From Astropecten irregularis (lineage: Eukaryota > Echinodermata > Asteroidea > Paxillosida > Astropectinidae): 64,000 bases of DNA. The DNA lies in NCBI GenBank assembly GCA_963971285.1, contig OZ020248.1, positions 5,518,001 to 5,582,000 of the forward strand, written 5' to 3'. The notes below the pieces were generated by a model. The model had not been told where the DNA came from. It saw only the letters and a list, made by a program, of their open reading frames with translations, and made no database searches. The translations under genes were made by a program, and so were the position numbers. How positions within the stretch are numbered: position 1 is the first letter of the stretch; every line of letters starts with the position of its first letter. Below are positions 56,331 to 64,000 of this stretch, in pieces.

Positions 56331-56470
56331 ACGTACAGTAGTTGGTAGAGCGCCTGTACGGTCTGAAGATATTCAGGAGGTCGCTGGATCGAATCCCGCT
56401 CCAGTCAAATATTCTTTGTTCACCTTTCAATGACTTGAAATTCAGTCAGTTTCCTGTGTGGTTATTTGAA
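56331..56470 (+). mobile_element. SINE-like unit, plus orientation, head missing
   Basis: GTTGGTAGAGCGCCTGTACG starts a truncated tRNA-like module with box B GGATCGAATCCCGCTCCAG and then the usual tail. Together with the preceding copy it makes an inverted pair. Confidence 0.75.
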
Positions 56471-56814
56471 AGACTAAAGCAACAAGGATAACTTCTTATG
56501 TCACAATCAGGCCCAGGTGGTGGAGTTACCTGTAATGAACAATAGCTCCTTAAACCACGGCCTCCCACCAGACCCAACTCATTTATTACAAGGATTGTTT
56601 TGTTTTCTCAACAGAGAATGGGAAAGATACAGCTCAAATAACTTGATATGACTAGTTGACAATGGCACATATTTTACCATACTCTCATAAATTTTCTTTT
56701 TAGCGCTGTTTTCCAGTTTTCTGTCAGCTATCAGTATTTTGCAACAAAGATGCCAGGCAGTGCCATCTATTTTGTCAACAACTCACGATCTCTTGCCCTT
56801 TTCTTTTTTTATAG

Positions 56815-56884
56815 TTTCCAAACATCAAGGATCTTCTGAGCTCTGGAAAACAACTTAAAATCTACCAGGGGGTTTTCAACAAAG
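56815..56884 (+). CDS. Candidate internal exon of an unidentified gene
   Basis: A pyrimidine-rich tract ending TTTTTTATAG precedes a 70-bp segment open in only one of three frames. It encodes FPNIKDLLSSGKQLKIYQG followed by VFNK. The donor is AAAG|GTCAGT. If the acceptor is phase 0 the exon ends in phase 1. The peptide is well balanced in charged and hydrophobic residues and lies outside any recognised repeat. I do not recognise the family. It could be a chance open segment between splice-like sites. Its phase does not join directly to the candidate exon at 60851, so at least one exon would be missing between them. Confidence 0.45.
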
Positions 56885-57129
56885 GTCAGTAGACTTTCTG
56901 CTTTAGATGTTTAGGATTTTCAGATTGGCTTGCACTTTTTGTTGCAAATTCAGACTCATAGCATTCTCAGATGAGTCAATTTTCATGTCTGGTTTTGTTT
57001 CTTGCGGATTTTCTTTAAATCTGCATGCATGATGTGTTTCAGTTTTAGGATTTAAAAAGTTTCATTTGTCCTTGTATGGATTATTAAAGGTTCATGTGGT
57101 CGCTTGATTGGTTTTGTGGTTGGTTACCT

Positions 57130-57324
57130 GGGGCCAATTTCATAACTTGTAAAATCAATATGCCAGCCAAAACTCCTTGGCTTGCAAAAGCTCAGCAATG
57201 GCTGAATACAAGTCAAAAGCAGTAGACATCACATGAAAATTAGGTTGGCAATCCTGTTTGATCAAGGAAGACTTTTCATGATGAAGAACATTTTGTGTCT
57301 AAGCAGCTCTATGAAATTGGCACC
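57130..57324 (-). mobile_element. MITE of the GGGGCCAATTTCATAG family
   Basis: Ends are GGGGCCAATTTCATA and TATGAAATTGGCACC. The flanks ACCT and AGGT are complementary rather than duplicated. The interior matches 53977-54226 in part. Confidence 0.8.
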
Positions 57325-57341
57325 AGGTAGCAGTTGTCTGT

Positions 57342-57770
57342 TGGAATTGGTTGGCTAGTTGCTTGATTGGTTGCTTGATTGATTTTGATAATGGTTATGT
57401 GGTTCCTGTATGTTCTTGGTTGCTTGATGGCTTGATTGGTTTTGTTTGGTTCAGTTGCTGTTGTCCATTGGTTGGTCTTTGTTGGTTGGATGCTTGCTTG
57501 ATTGGTTGCTTGATTGATTGGTTTTGGTTTGTTAAATGGTAGCAGTTATCAGTTGGTTGGTTGGTTGGTTGCTTGATTGGTTGGTTTTGGTTTGTTACCT
57601 GGTAGCAGTTATCAGTTGGTTGGTTAGTTGGTTGCTTGATTGGTTGGTTTTGGTTTGTTACCTGGTAGCAGTTATCAGTTGGTTGGTTGGTTGCTTGATT
57701 GATTGATTGCTCGATTTCCTGGTAGCAGTTGGTAGGCTTGTTTGTTTGATTGGTTTCTTTGCTGGGGCTT
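57342..57770. repeat. GGTTGGTTGCTTGATT low-complexity repeat
   Basis: Imperfect runs of TTGG, TTGC and TTGATT. There is a larger unit of about 67-72 bp (GTAGCAGTTATCAGTTGGTT) repeated about three times between 57540 and 57700. Confidence 0.85.
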
Positions 57771-58157
57771 GTTGGCTGGTGTGATGTGTGATTAATATCC
57801 CTCTGTGAGCATGTGAGCTCTATGGGTAACTACTCAGTGTATAAGATATTAATTGCCTTAATCAGGAGTTACACGGATTTACAGGGATGGGATATGTACA
57901 GACTAGGTATGGGTAGGAATTATTATAGCTTTAAGGAGAAGTCCATATGAACTGTTTGCAGCCTAAGATCAATGGCATACACTGTGTGTGACAGATTGTC
58001 TGATCTTGATTTCCTACAGCTTCAGCCAACACTCTGGGGTCTCTGCAGTGTTTATCAACGTCCAAACAAACTCCCTCCTGATGAAATGAAACAAAGTCCC
58101 TGTCTCCTAATCCGGCAAACTTTTCCCGAGTCTGAGCCCATCAGCTGGATTGAGACT

Positions 58158-58566
58158 AAAGCCCTGTCCGCACTTTGCTTTTTTTTTCCGGGGATTTAAC
58201 CGAGCCGATGGGTAAATGAAAAATGGGCAAATATTACCGGTGTCCGCACTTGGACTTTTGACTCGGGTAACTTAACCGTGCACGCACGGAAGAATTACCA
58301 AGCACACACGGAAGAATTACCGAGCTGACATTACTAGGCTTATGAGTTTACCGGACTCGCACTGTCCGCACTGGACTTTTCGTCTCCGGTAAAGTGTCTC
58401 GGGCATTCTACCCGGGCAGAAGTTGGCCGGTAGAAATACCCGCGCGGCTCGGGCAAAGTAACTGAGAGGTAGACTTCCTGAGACGTCCGCATTGGACTTA
58501 AAATGGGTAAAGTACCCAGCATCTCGGTTACTTTGCCCAAAAAAAGTCCAGTGTTGACAGGGCTTT
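58158..58566 (+). mobile_element. MITE, AAAGCCCTGTCC family, full length
   Basis: The left end is AAAGCCCTGTCCGCACTT and the right end CCAGTGTTGACAGGGCTTT. Internal inverted text (TCCGCACTGGACTTTT and inverse) folds further. Flanking T(A)A suggests a short AT-rich target site. Confidence 0.82.
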
Positions 58567-59090
58567 AAGGTCAAGCTTTAATCTTCAATTGTATGTTCCA
58601 TTATACCCACAGGACCCCAAGGATGGATGGAGATCCACAGGCTCACAGTCTGACAGAAACAAGCGGCACCACGACACCAGCATGATTTCAAATCAGACCA
58701 TGTGCGGCTTCTTATAGTCTCGCTGTGCCAGTTTGCTCTGCCAGCAGCCAACTTGGTCTCAGTTTCACCGGAATTGGGTAGGTCAAAGGACAAGGGATCA
58801 AGGTGTTTGGTTTCCATGGCAAGGACAGAGTACTTGACCCCATCCCATATGAGCGGTTTAGGTTTTTTTATGGTGTCTTTGTGGTTGTGGAGCAGTCTGC
58901 TAAACTGATAGAATGGAAGCTGTTCTTGATCCTCACAGATGAGACTATTGAGTCAGGATGTATCCTTTCAGACCTCCTTTCACAACCAAATCTTGTCCCC
59001 TGGAGAAAATTCTCATCAACCAGAGGATGCATGTAGTTTACTAGTTTTCCTTAAATAATTGTTTAACCCCCCCCCCCAAAAAAAAAAAGC
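58567..59090 (+). other. Possible decayed coding stretch
   Basis: A 77-codon frame at 58803-59036 contains FGFHGKDRVLDPIPYERFRF and LIEWKLFLILTDETIESG, with protein-like composition. It lacks clear splice sites and an identified family. It could be a transposon relic or a missing exon of the 56.8-60.9 kb gene. Confidence 0.3.
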
Positions 59091-59230
59091 CAGGCATGGT
59101 TCTAGACCCAATATCATGGTTTCCTGTAGAAGTGCCATTAATTTTTTGGGCCTAGATAACTAGAAGAGCCCATTATTTTGTGGGCTAGACCCTTCCTCTA
59201 ACACTCGCTTTTGCTATGTCTTAGGAGTGG
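59091..59230 (+). mobile_element. Degraded copy of the CAGGCGCGG hAT-type element
   Basis: CAGGCATGGTTCTAGACCCA and CTAACACTCGCTTTTGCTAT match 19650-19973. The right half is lost and a dispersed repeat (59240-59400) follows. Confidence 0.6.
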
Positions 59231-59239
59231 AAAAGCAAG

Positions 59240-59400
59240 CATCTGTAGCTCAAGCCCCAACAACATGGCTTTTGTTGCCCTGGTTCTTGGCCTTGGTGTC
59301 CCTTCAAATGTTTCCATAGACATTATGATTTTCCAATGGAAGTGCCCCTTGCAATGGAAAATTGGCCTTGCCCTCACCAAACCTTATTTCCAGCCCTGTG
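59240..59400 (+). repeat. Dispersed repeat copy
   Basis: GTTGCCCTGGTTCTTGGCCT and ATAGACATTATGATTTTCCA match 50138-50280. Confidence 0.6.
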
Positions 59401-59855
59401 TCAGTGACAAGGAGTGATGAGGTTATAAAATGACTGTGCCTGTGATATGAGCTCTCTGTATTAGTTGCTCGGTAGGGGCCTATTGCATAGAGCATGGACT
59501 TCCCTACTCTATGGTTATTGCATCAATTTTGGCGGGAAAACTGAGGTGCTTCTCTGTCTTGGCAGACTGACCTTGTTGGGGAGCTGACAACAACTGTTGC
59601 ATTTTATGGTCAATTTATCCCACTCCAAACCATCTGACAGAGACTAGAAGTATTATTCTAGAAAACAGCCTGGACATACCAAAACATGTGGTGATTGTCA
59701 TTCCAGGCGGAGGGTTTTTTTTTTGCCCGGTGCCCGGCCAACAGCAGCTCCTGTTCTCTTTCACCACATTCAAGTTACGTACATGCCCTTTACATTTCCA
59801 AGCCTTGGGCTATGGCCTATCGGTTCCAATCCAATCCCATCTTGTTCTTGTATTA

Positions 59856-60224
59856 TTAAAGGTACAGTACAGGATTGGTAACATACCCAAACAGAAATGT
59901 TCACAGATTTACTTGTAACTTTCAGAGTATGAAGATGGTGCTGGTAGAAACAGACCGTTAAAATATTTCCTCCTGAAATGCTGTATTTATCTAGAAATTA
60001 GTAAAAAAAAAAGACCAAAAACAGTTTTGATCTCGGGGTAAGATCAAAACCATTTTTCATGTTTTTTTTAGAAAAATTGAGTCAGGTTTTACACTATTTT
60101 CTCATGACTCAGATGTCAAATTGAGCTCAAATTTTCGCAGGTTTATTATTTCATGTACATGTTTGATTAGACAAAGTTTGGGTGCTGTTTTGTGACCTTT
60201 ACAAATCATGTATTATACCTTTAA
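59856..60224 (-). mobile_element. TTAA MITE, subfamily B
   Basis: TTAAAGGTACAGTACAGG at the left and ATGTATTATACCTTTAA at the right. The interior follows the subfamily-B pattern, with GATCTCGGGGTAAGATC at the centre. Confidence 0.88.
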
Positions 60225-60850
60225 ACCCATCACACACACACAGATGTATCTTCATGAGCTCCTGGTCTTGAGGGAGGGGTGAAATTGACTTCACTTCATG
60301 GGAAAGTCCTGCGAACCCCTTTCTCTTGATCCCCCCACACTCTTGTTGCCCCAGAAGAAGAAAAAAAGGGCATTTATGACCAAAATTTTCACCCCTTCTC
60401 CAGCTGTGTGCCCCCAGCCAGCCTCATCTCTCTCATCAAAAATGGAGTCGAGAGTTCTCCTCCGACAGATTCAAAACCTGTTTTGCCATTCACCAAGAGC
60501 CAATTTCTTTTTTTAAACAGAGGCATCCTTTGTTGTAGTCGGGCTACTGATGGTACGGGAAATATTGCCATCTTGATTGGAAAGGTTTTCAGGATTAATG
60601 TAAAAAAAATTGGAACTGCCTGTTGGAAATAACTTCGGCTGTCCATTGCATGGTCGGACAGGTGGTAAAGACTCTTGAGGAGTGGCACACATGTTGGCTT
60701 GATGAGGCAATGCCATGTTTCACCATGGAGGAAGGAAATACCACTGCACCTGTAATTGTTATACTCTCAGCATCTGCTACATGAAATACCACATTTTTCA
60801 ATCAAAAACTGATCAATGGCATATTTTTTGCTTTTTTTGTCTCCCTCCAG

Positions 60851-60924
60851 AAGATAATCATAGACCCTGAGTGGGAGAGAAAGTTTGGCACCAAAGATGT
60901 TGATGTTTCAGACCCGACCGTCAA
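60851..60924 (+). CDS. Candidate internal exon of an unidentified gene
   Basis: The segment follows a strong acceptor (TTTTGTCTCCCTCCAG) and ends at a strong donor (AA|GTAAGT). Only the phase-0 frame is open, encoding KIIIDPEWERKFGTKDVDVS followed by DPTV, and it ends in phase 2. The composition and two good splice sites make a real exon likely. It may belong to the same plus-strand gene as 56815-56884, with other exons unseen in between and beyond the window. No family is recognised, and direct joining to the 56.8-kb segment is ruled out because the required frame has a stop. Confidence 0.5.
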
Positions 60925-61302
60925 GTAAGTAAGAAAAGCTATGATAATGCTACTCTGTGAAATCATATTTATAAGAGGAACCTTATACTTACAATGTAAC
61001 TGCATAGCTGATGACACTTTTGTGACGAGTAGTTTGTGTGGATTGCAGAGCACGATTGAACCCTTGTTGAAATTTGGAAGACTGAGTTGACGCGGGGTCA
61101 GTGATCCATGGGTGTAAATCTTTGACACATGTATTTGAAAACAGAATACCGTCTAGTGTGAAAAGCCCTAAAGATAGTTTAATAGTGTAGTGGAAGTCAG
61201 AAAGTTCTAACATGCTGCCAAATGCCAGCTCTCTGTTGCATGCATTCCAACACTGCATGCAAAGTAAGACTTGAAGCTATGCATGGTGGAAGTACTGAAA
61301 TT

Positions 61303-61365
61303 AACGGTTCTTCTCAGAACCACACACTCTTACAGAAGAGATTACATGGTGTCACCACAAACCTA
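61303..61365 (-). repeat. Half copy of the palindromic foldback family
   Basis: GGTTCTTCTCAGAACC, AGAAGAGATTACATGG and TGTCACCACAAACCTA match the right arm of 28891-29138. The left arm and centre are absent. Confidence 0.75.
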
Positions 61366-61706
61366 GCTACCATCCTTTTAACACTGCATGCATTATTAGC
61401 AAATCTTTCTGCCAGTGGTTATATTTCACATGATATTGAGGTCATTAACTTTACGAGAAATTGCACTGGCAGCTCATTTCCTTAAAATCCAGATCACAGT
61501 TGAATTCCCCCTGCCCCGTCCTCCAAAAGGTCTCCGTATAGTCTGTGGTAAGATTCAGATGAACTCAAAAGTTCAAAATGAACTCCTGGTCCCTGTCAGA
61601 CCAATTTTTCAAGTCCAGTTCACAGTGGCTTAGGAAATAGATTATTCAAATACTTGTAGTTCAGAGCACAATGACCCATTGTAGTGCATCAGGGACTTAA
61701 AGACCT

Positions 61707-61850
61707 GGGGCCAATTTTACGGCGCTGCTTAGCAAAAAAATCTGCTAAGCATGAGATTTCTGTCTACTAATAAAAACATAGGAATGCAACACACCATAAG
61801 TCCTATAATTGATAGTAAGTTATGATGAGTTTGGTGAAATCAACCCCAGT
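61707..61850 (+). repeat. Two abutting repeat fragments
   Basis: The first fragment is GGGGCCAATTTTACGGCGCT with GCATGAGATTTCTGTCTA (GGGGCC-family MITE). The second is GATAGTAAGTTATGATGAG, as at 3015-3050. Confidence 0.55.
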
Positions 61851-62310
61851 AATGTGTAGTCAACATTAATTAGTATTTTTTATGGACATTCAACTTATTA
61901 GGAATGTAATGGAGTAATTAATGGGCCACCAAAAATGGATTCCTTTGAGTTTCTTCGCCAAGCAACGTTTTGCACTGATTTCTTTTTCAATTTTTTCTCC
62001 ATTATTTGTTTCGTCTGATGGTATTTTGTTTGTAATACTTTCTCTGAAGTTCTCTGCTGTCCTGTTGTTGCAGATAAAAATATCACTGTCCTTTGATTTA
62101 TGACTGAGAATGGTTCCTCTTCTAAGAATGAATTGTTTGCATATCCAACGCAAAATGATCCTCAATCGTCTGACCCTTGTATGTAGGCCTATTTAACTCC
62201 AAATTTTATATCCTAAAAGAAAATGAAAAAAACCATCTGATGTACTGTGACACTAACTTAAAGGTTACTGTGAATGCCATCACGTACCCCGGGTGTACCA
62301 CAGGTGCCTG

Positions 62311-62329
62311 CACACACACACACACACAG
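62311..62329. repeat. (CA)n microsatellite
   Basis: About nine CA dinucleotides. No associated gene was seen. Confidence 0.9.
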
Positions 62330-64000
62330 TCCAAATCTTTTGGAATAATTGCAACATATGTCCAGGATCCAATTGAATACGTACTACCTGTCGTTGCATT
62401 GAATTGCATTGATTTCCCGCTGTACAGTATACCAGTGCAATCATTGTTGTGTAATGTGTAAATAATGGCCAATCACCCACTGGGACCCTCTGACTGATCG
62501 GCCCATGCAGTTCCTTTCTGCCACCGGGGGTTCATTTGAAACTCGCTCTCGCCATAGAAACGATTCCCCCCTTTGTTTGCTGGCTCCTTATGCTAACACC
62601 CCCCTTTCCTTTTCCTTCCAATTCTTGTTTGCACAATTTGTGTTTGGAGGCCAAGTTTAAAATGGCATTCCAACCCGGCTAAGGAAAGAAAAGCAAAGTG
62701 GCCAGGGAATCCAAGCTTTTTAAGAAAAAAGCTCCGTTAGTGAGTCACTTGGCTTTTCCTTGCCGACCGGTGAAAGTTGAGCAGAATTGATGGGGTAGAT
62801 TGTCAATTACTTTCTGCATGTTGTTATGTGTGCCACTTTTAATAGTCGGCACTTTGCAAACCGTCTTTTTTGCTCAGTTTTGGTTGGGGTATCACCTCTA
62901 AATATCCAACGTCTGATGTTGTTTGATAAGATAGTAATAGGGGAACTTATCAGGTACGTGAAAATCATCCAAACTGTCCTTAAATACATGTAGATATTCT
63001 CAGGGAAACACCGCCAATCATCTTTTATTGAAATCTGGGAAGCTGGAATGCTAATCATGAGCTAAAGACCGGCAGGGAAATCCGGGACATGTTGTCCATG
63101 CTGAAGATTCTTCCAACTCCGTGTTCTTTTCAGGAATTAATCGAGCACAACGCACCAAGCCGGAGTTGTAGTGCATTTTAGATCAATAAACACCACCGCT
63201 GTTTCTTGTTTTAATCAAAAGAGGGCGCCATTCTAAACCGTGTGCTCGGATTACTGTATTACAGTACCCTGATGTGAAAGATCTTGAACATATATGGCCC
63301 ATGCTGCTTGCATGTATACTGAGCCACAAAAGAAACGCAAATGAGGTCCATTCAATTTATTGCATGTTCATTTCATTGCGGCTGTTTGAATCAATCGAAT
63401 TCAACCAAATTTGGTGCAAAGTTTCTGCCTTGAACATTGCTCTTGTTGTCCGCAAAGCCAAAAAGTGATCACGTGTCACAAATGTCACAGAGAGGGTCAG
63501 TATCACGTGTGATCTATCACGATAGATTAGATGGACCCATCATTTGAATTTCTTTTGTGAAATACAGAAAAGGCCCATGTACATACTAGCATTGATTGAC
63601 AGCTACTACACAGATTTTGGCAGTTTACAAAACACCAATATTATCACGTCATGGGTCGGATTCTTTTGTCTACAAACACCCACTGCAAGAGTGGAACCTG
63701 AATTTACTTATTATAGCGGGATGATGAGTAGCCAGTTCAGGTCTCAAAGTTGAAGTTCATTCCTGGGACAAGATGGTTTAGACGTAACGTAAATAAAACT
63801 GATATGTGTATGTACTGGCATGCAGGCTTTTGTTTATTTAATCTATCGTAAACACATCGCCCAATGGCAGCGCAGGAATTTGCCATTATGTTGCTAGTGA
63901 ACCTTGCTTTCATAGGATCCAGGCATCCGGCTGATAAGCTCTGTTCGACATGGGATCATTTTTAATAAATAAAGAAAAAAACCACGGAACAAAGATGAGA

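Larger units (their letters stand above)
60925..64000. other. Intergenic or intronic, no further exon supported
   Basis: Besides the repeats listed, a short frame at 61484-61540 (ITVEFPLPRPPKGLRIVC) sits between splice-like sites but does not match the phase of the upstream exon. TAGGCCTA occurs at 62184. TGAGCCACAAAAGAAACGCA at 63322 looks like a dispersed repeat end. Confidence 0.4.

Noticed and set aside
57351-57542. Cys/Leu/Trp-rich frame
   Set aside because: Produced by GGTTGGTTGCTTGATT low-complexity repeats.
61484-61540. Candidate exon ITVEFPLPRPPKGLRIVC
   Set aside because: It has splice-like ends, but the phase does not follow the candidate exon at 60851-60924, since the required frame contains a stop. 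Support is too weak to call.

Overview
The window looks like animal nuclear DNA from a marine invertebrate deuterostome, most likely an echinoderm or hemichordate. That placement is an inference from three things: very low gene density, intron-containing rhodopsin-class GPCR genes, and dense small non-autonomous DNA transposons with palindromic foldbacks and tRNA-derived SINEs. There are no bacterial operons, CRISPR arrays, rRNA genes or intact tRNA genes.

Three pieces of host coding sequence can be supported. (1) A two-exon peptide-type rhodopsin GPCR lies on the minus strand, with exon 1 at 21448-21959, exon 2 at 12807-13527 and a 7.9-kb repeat-filled phase-2 intron. It predicts 410 residues. 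(2) A single-exon rhodopsin-like GPCR of 334 residues lies on the plus strand at 50891-51895, with altered TM6 and TM7 signature motifs. (3) Two short candidate internal exons of an unidentified plus-strand gene lie at 56815-56884 and 60851-60924. A decayed transposon-type coding remnant is at 27464-27867.

Most of the rest is mobile or repetitive DNA. A TTAA-bounded MITE family with two subfamilies supplies about 16 copies across the window. At least two hAT-type elements keep perfect 8-bp target duplications, and one of them (41647-41980) is nested inside a TTAA MITE. Palindromic foldbacks at 21159-21398, 28667-28867 and 28891-29138 carry hammerhead-ribozyme-like cores in their central regions. 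A 20-21-bp minisatellite plus a ~670-bp flank is duplicated at 25.5-32.2 kb. The second array is split by a 3.87-kb element with inverted ends GACTATGGGACGA and a TA duplication. SINE copies have a tRNA-like module in the middle of the unit and show tail-to-head joints. Further repeats include a 12-bp minisatellite of STAT-like sites, a cluster of perfect CRE octamers, a GGTGT array, a 13-bp CG-rich array and many short inverted-repeat elements.

The most unusual signals are the following. The octamer TAGGCCTA occurs at least 16 times where about one is expected, and sits as a clean 8-bp extra block inside two MITE copies. The hammerhead-like cores occur on both strands of one palindrome. One element has been remodelled by separate tandem duplications near each end. 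The two GPCR genes lie about 29 kb apart in opposite orientation. Nothing in the sequence links their regulation or function beyond the shared receptor class.
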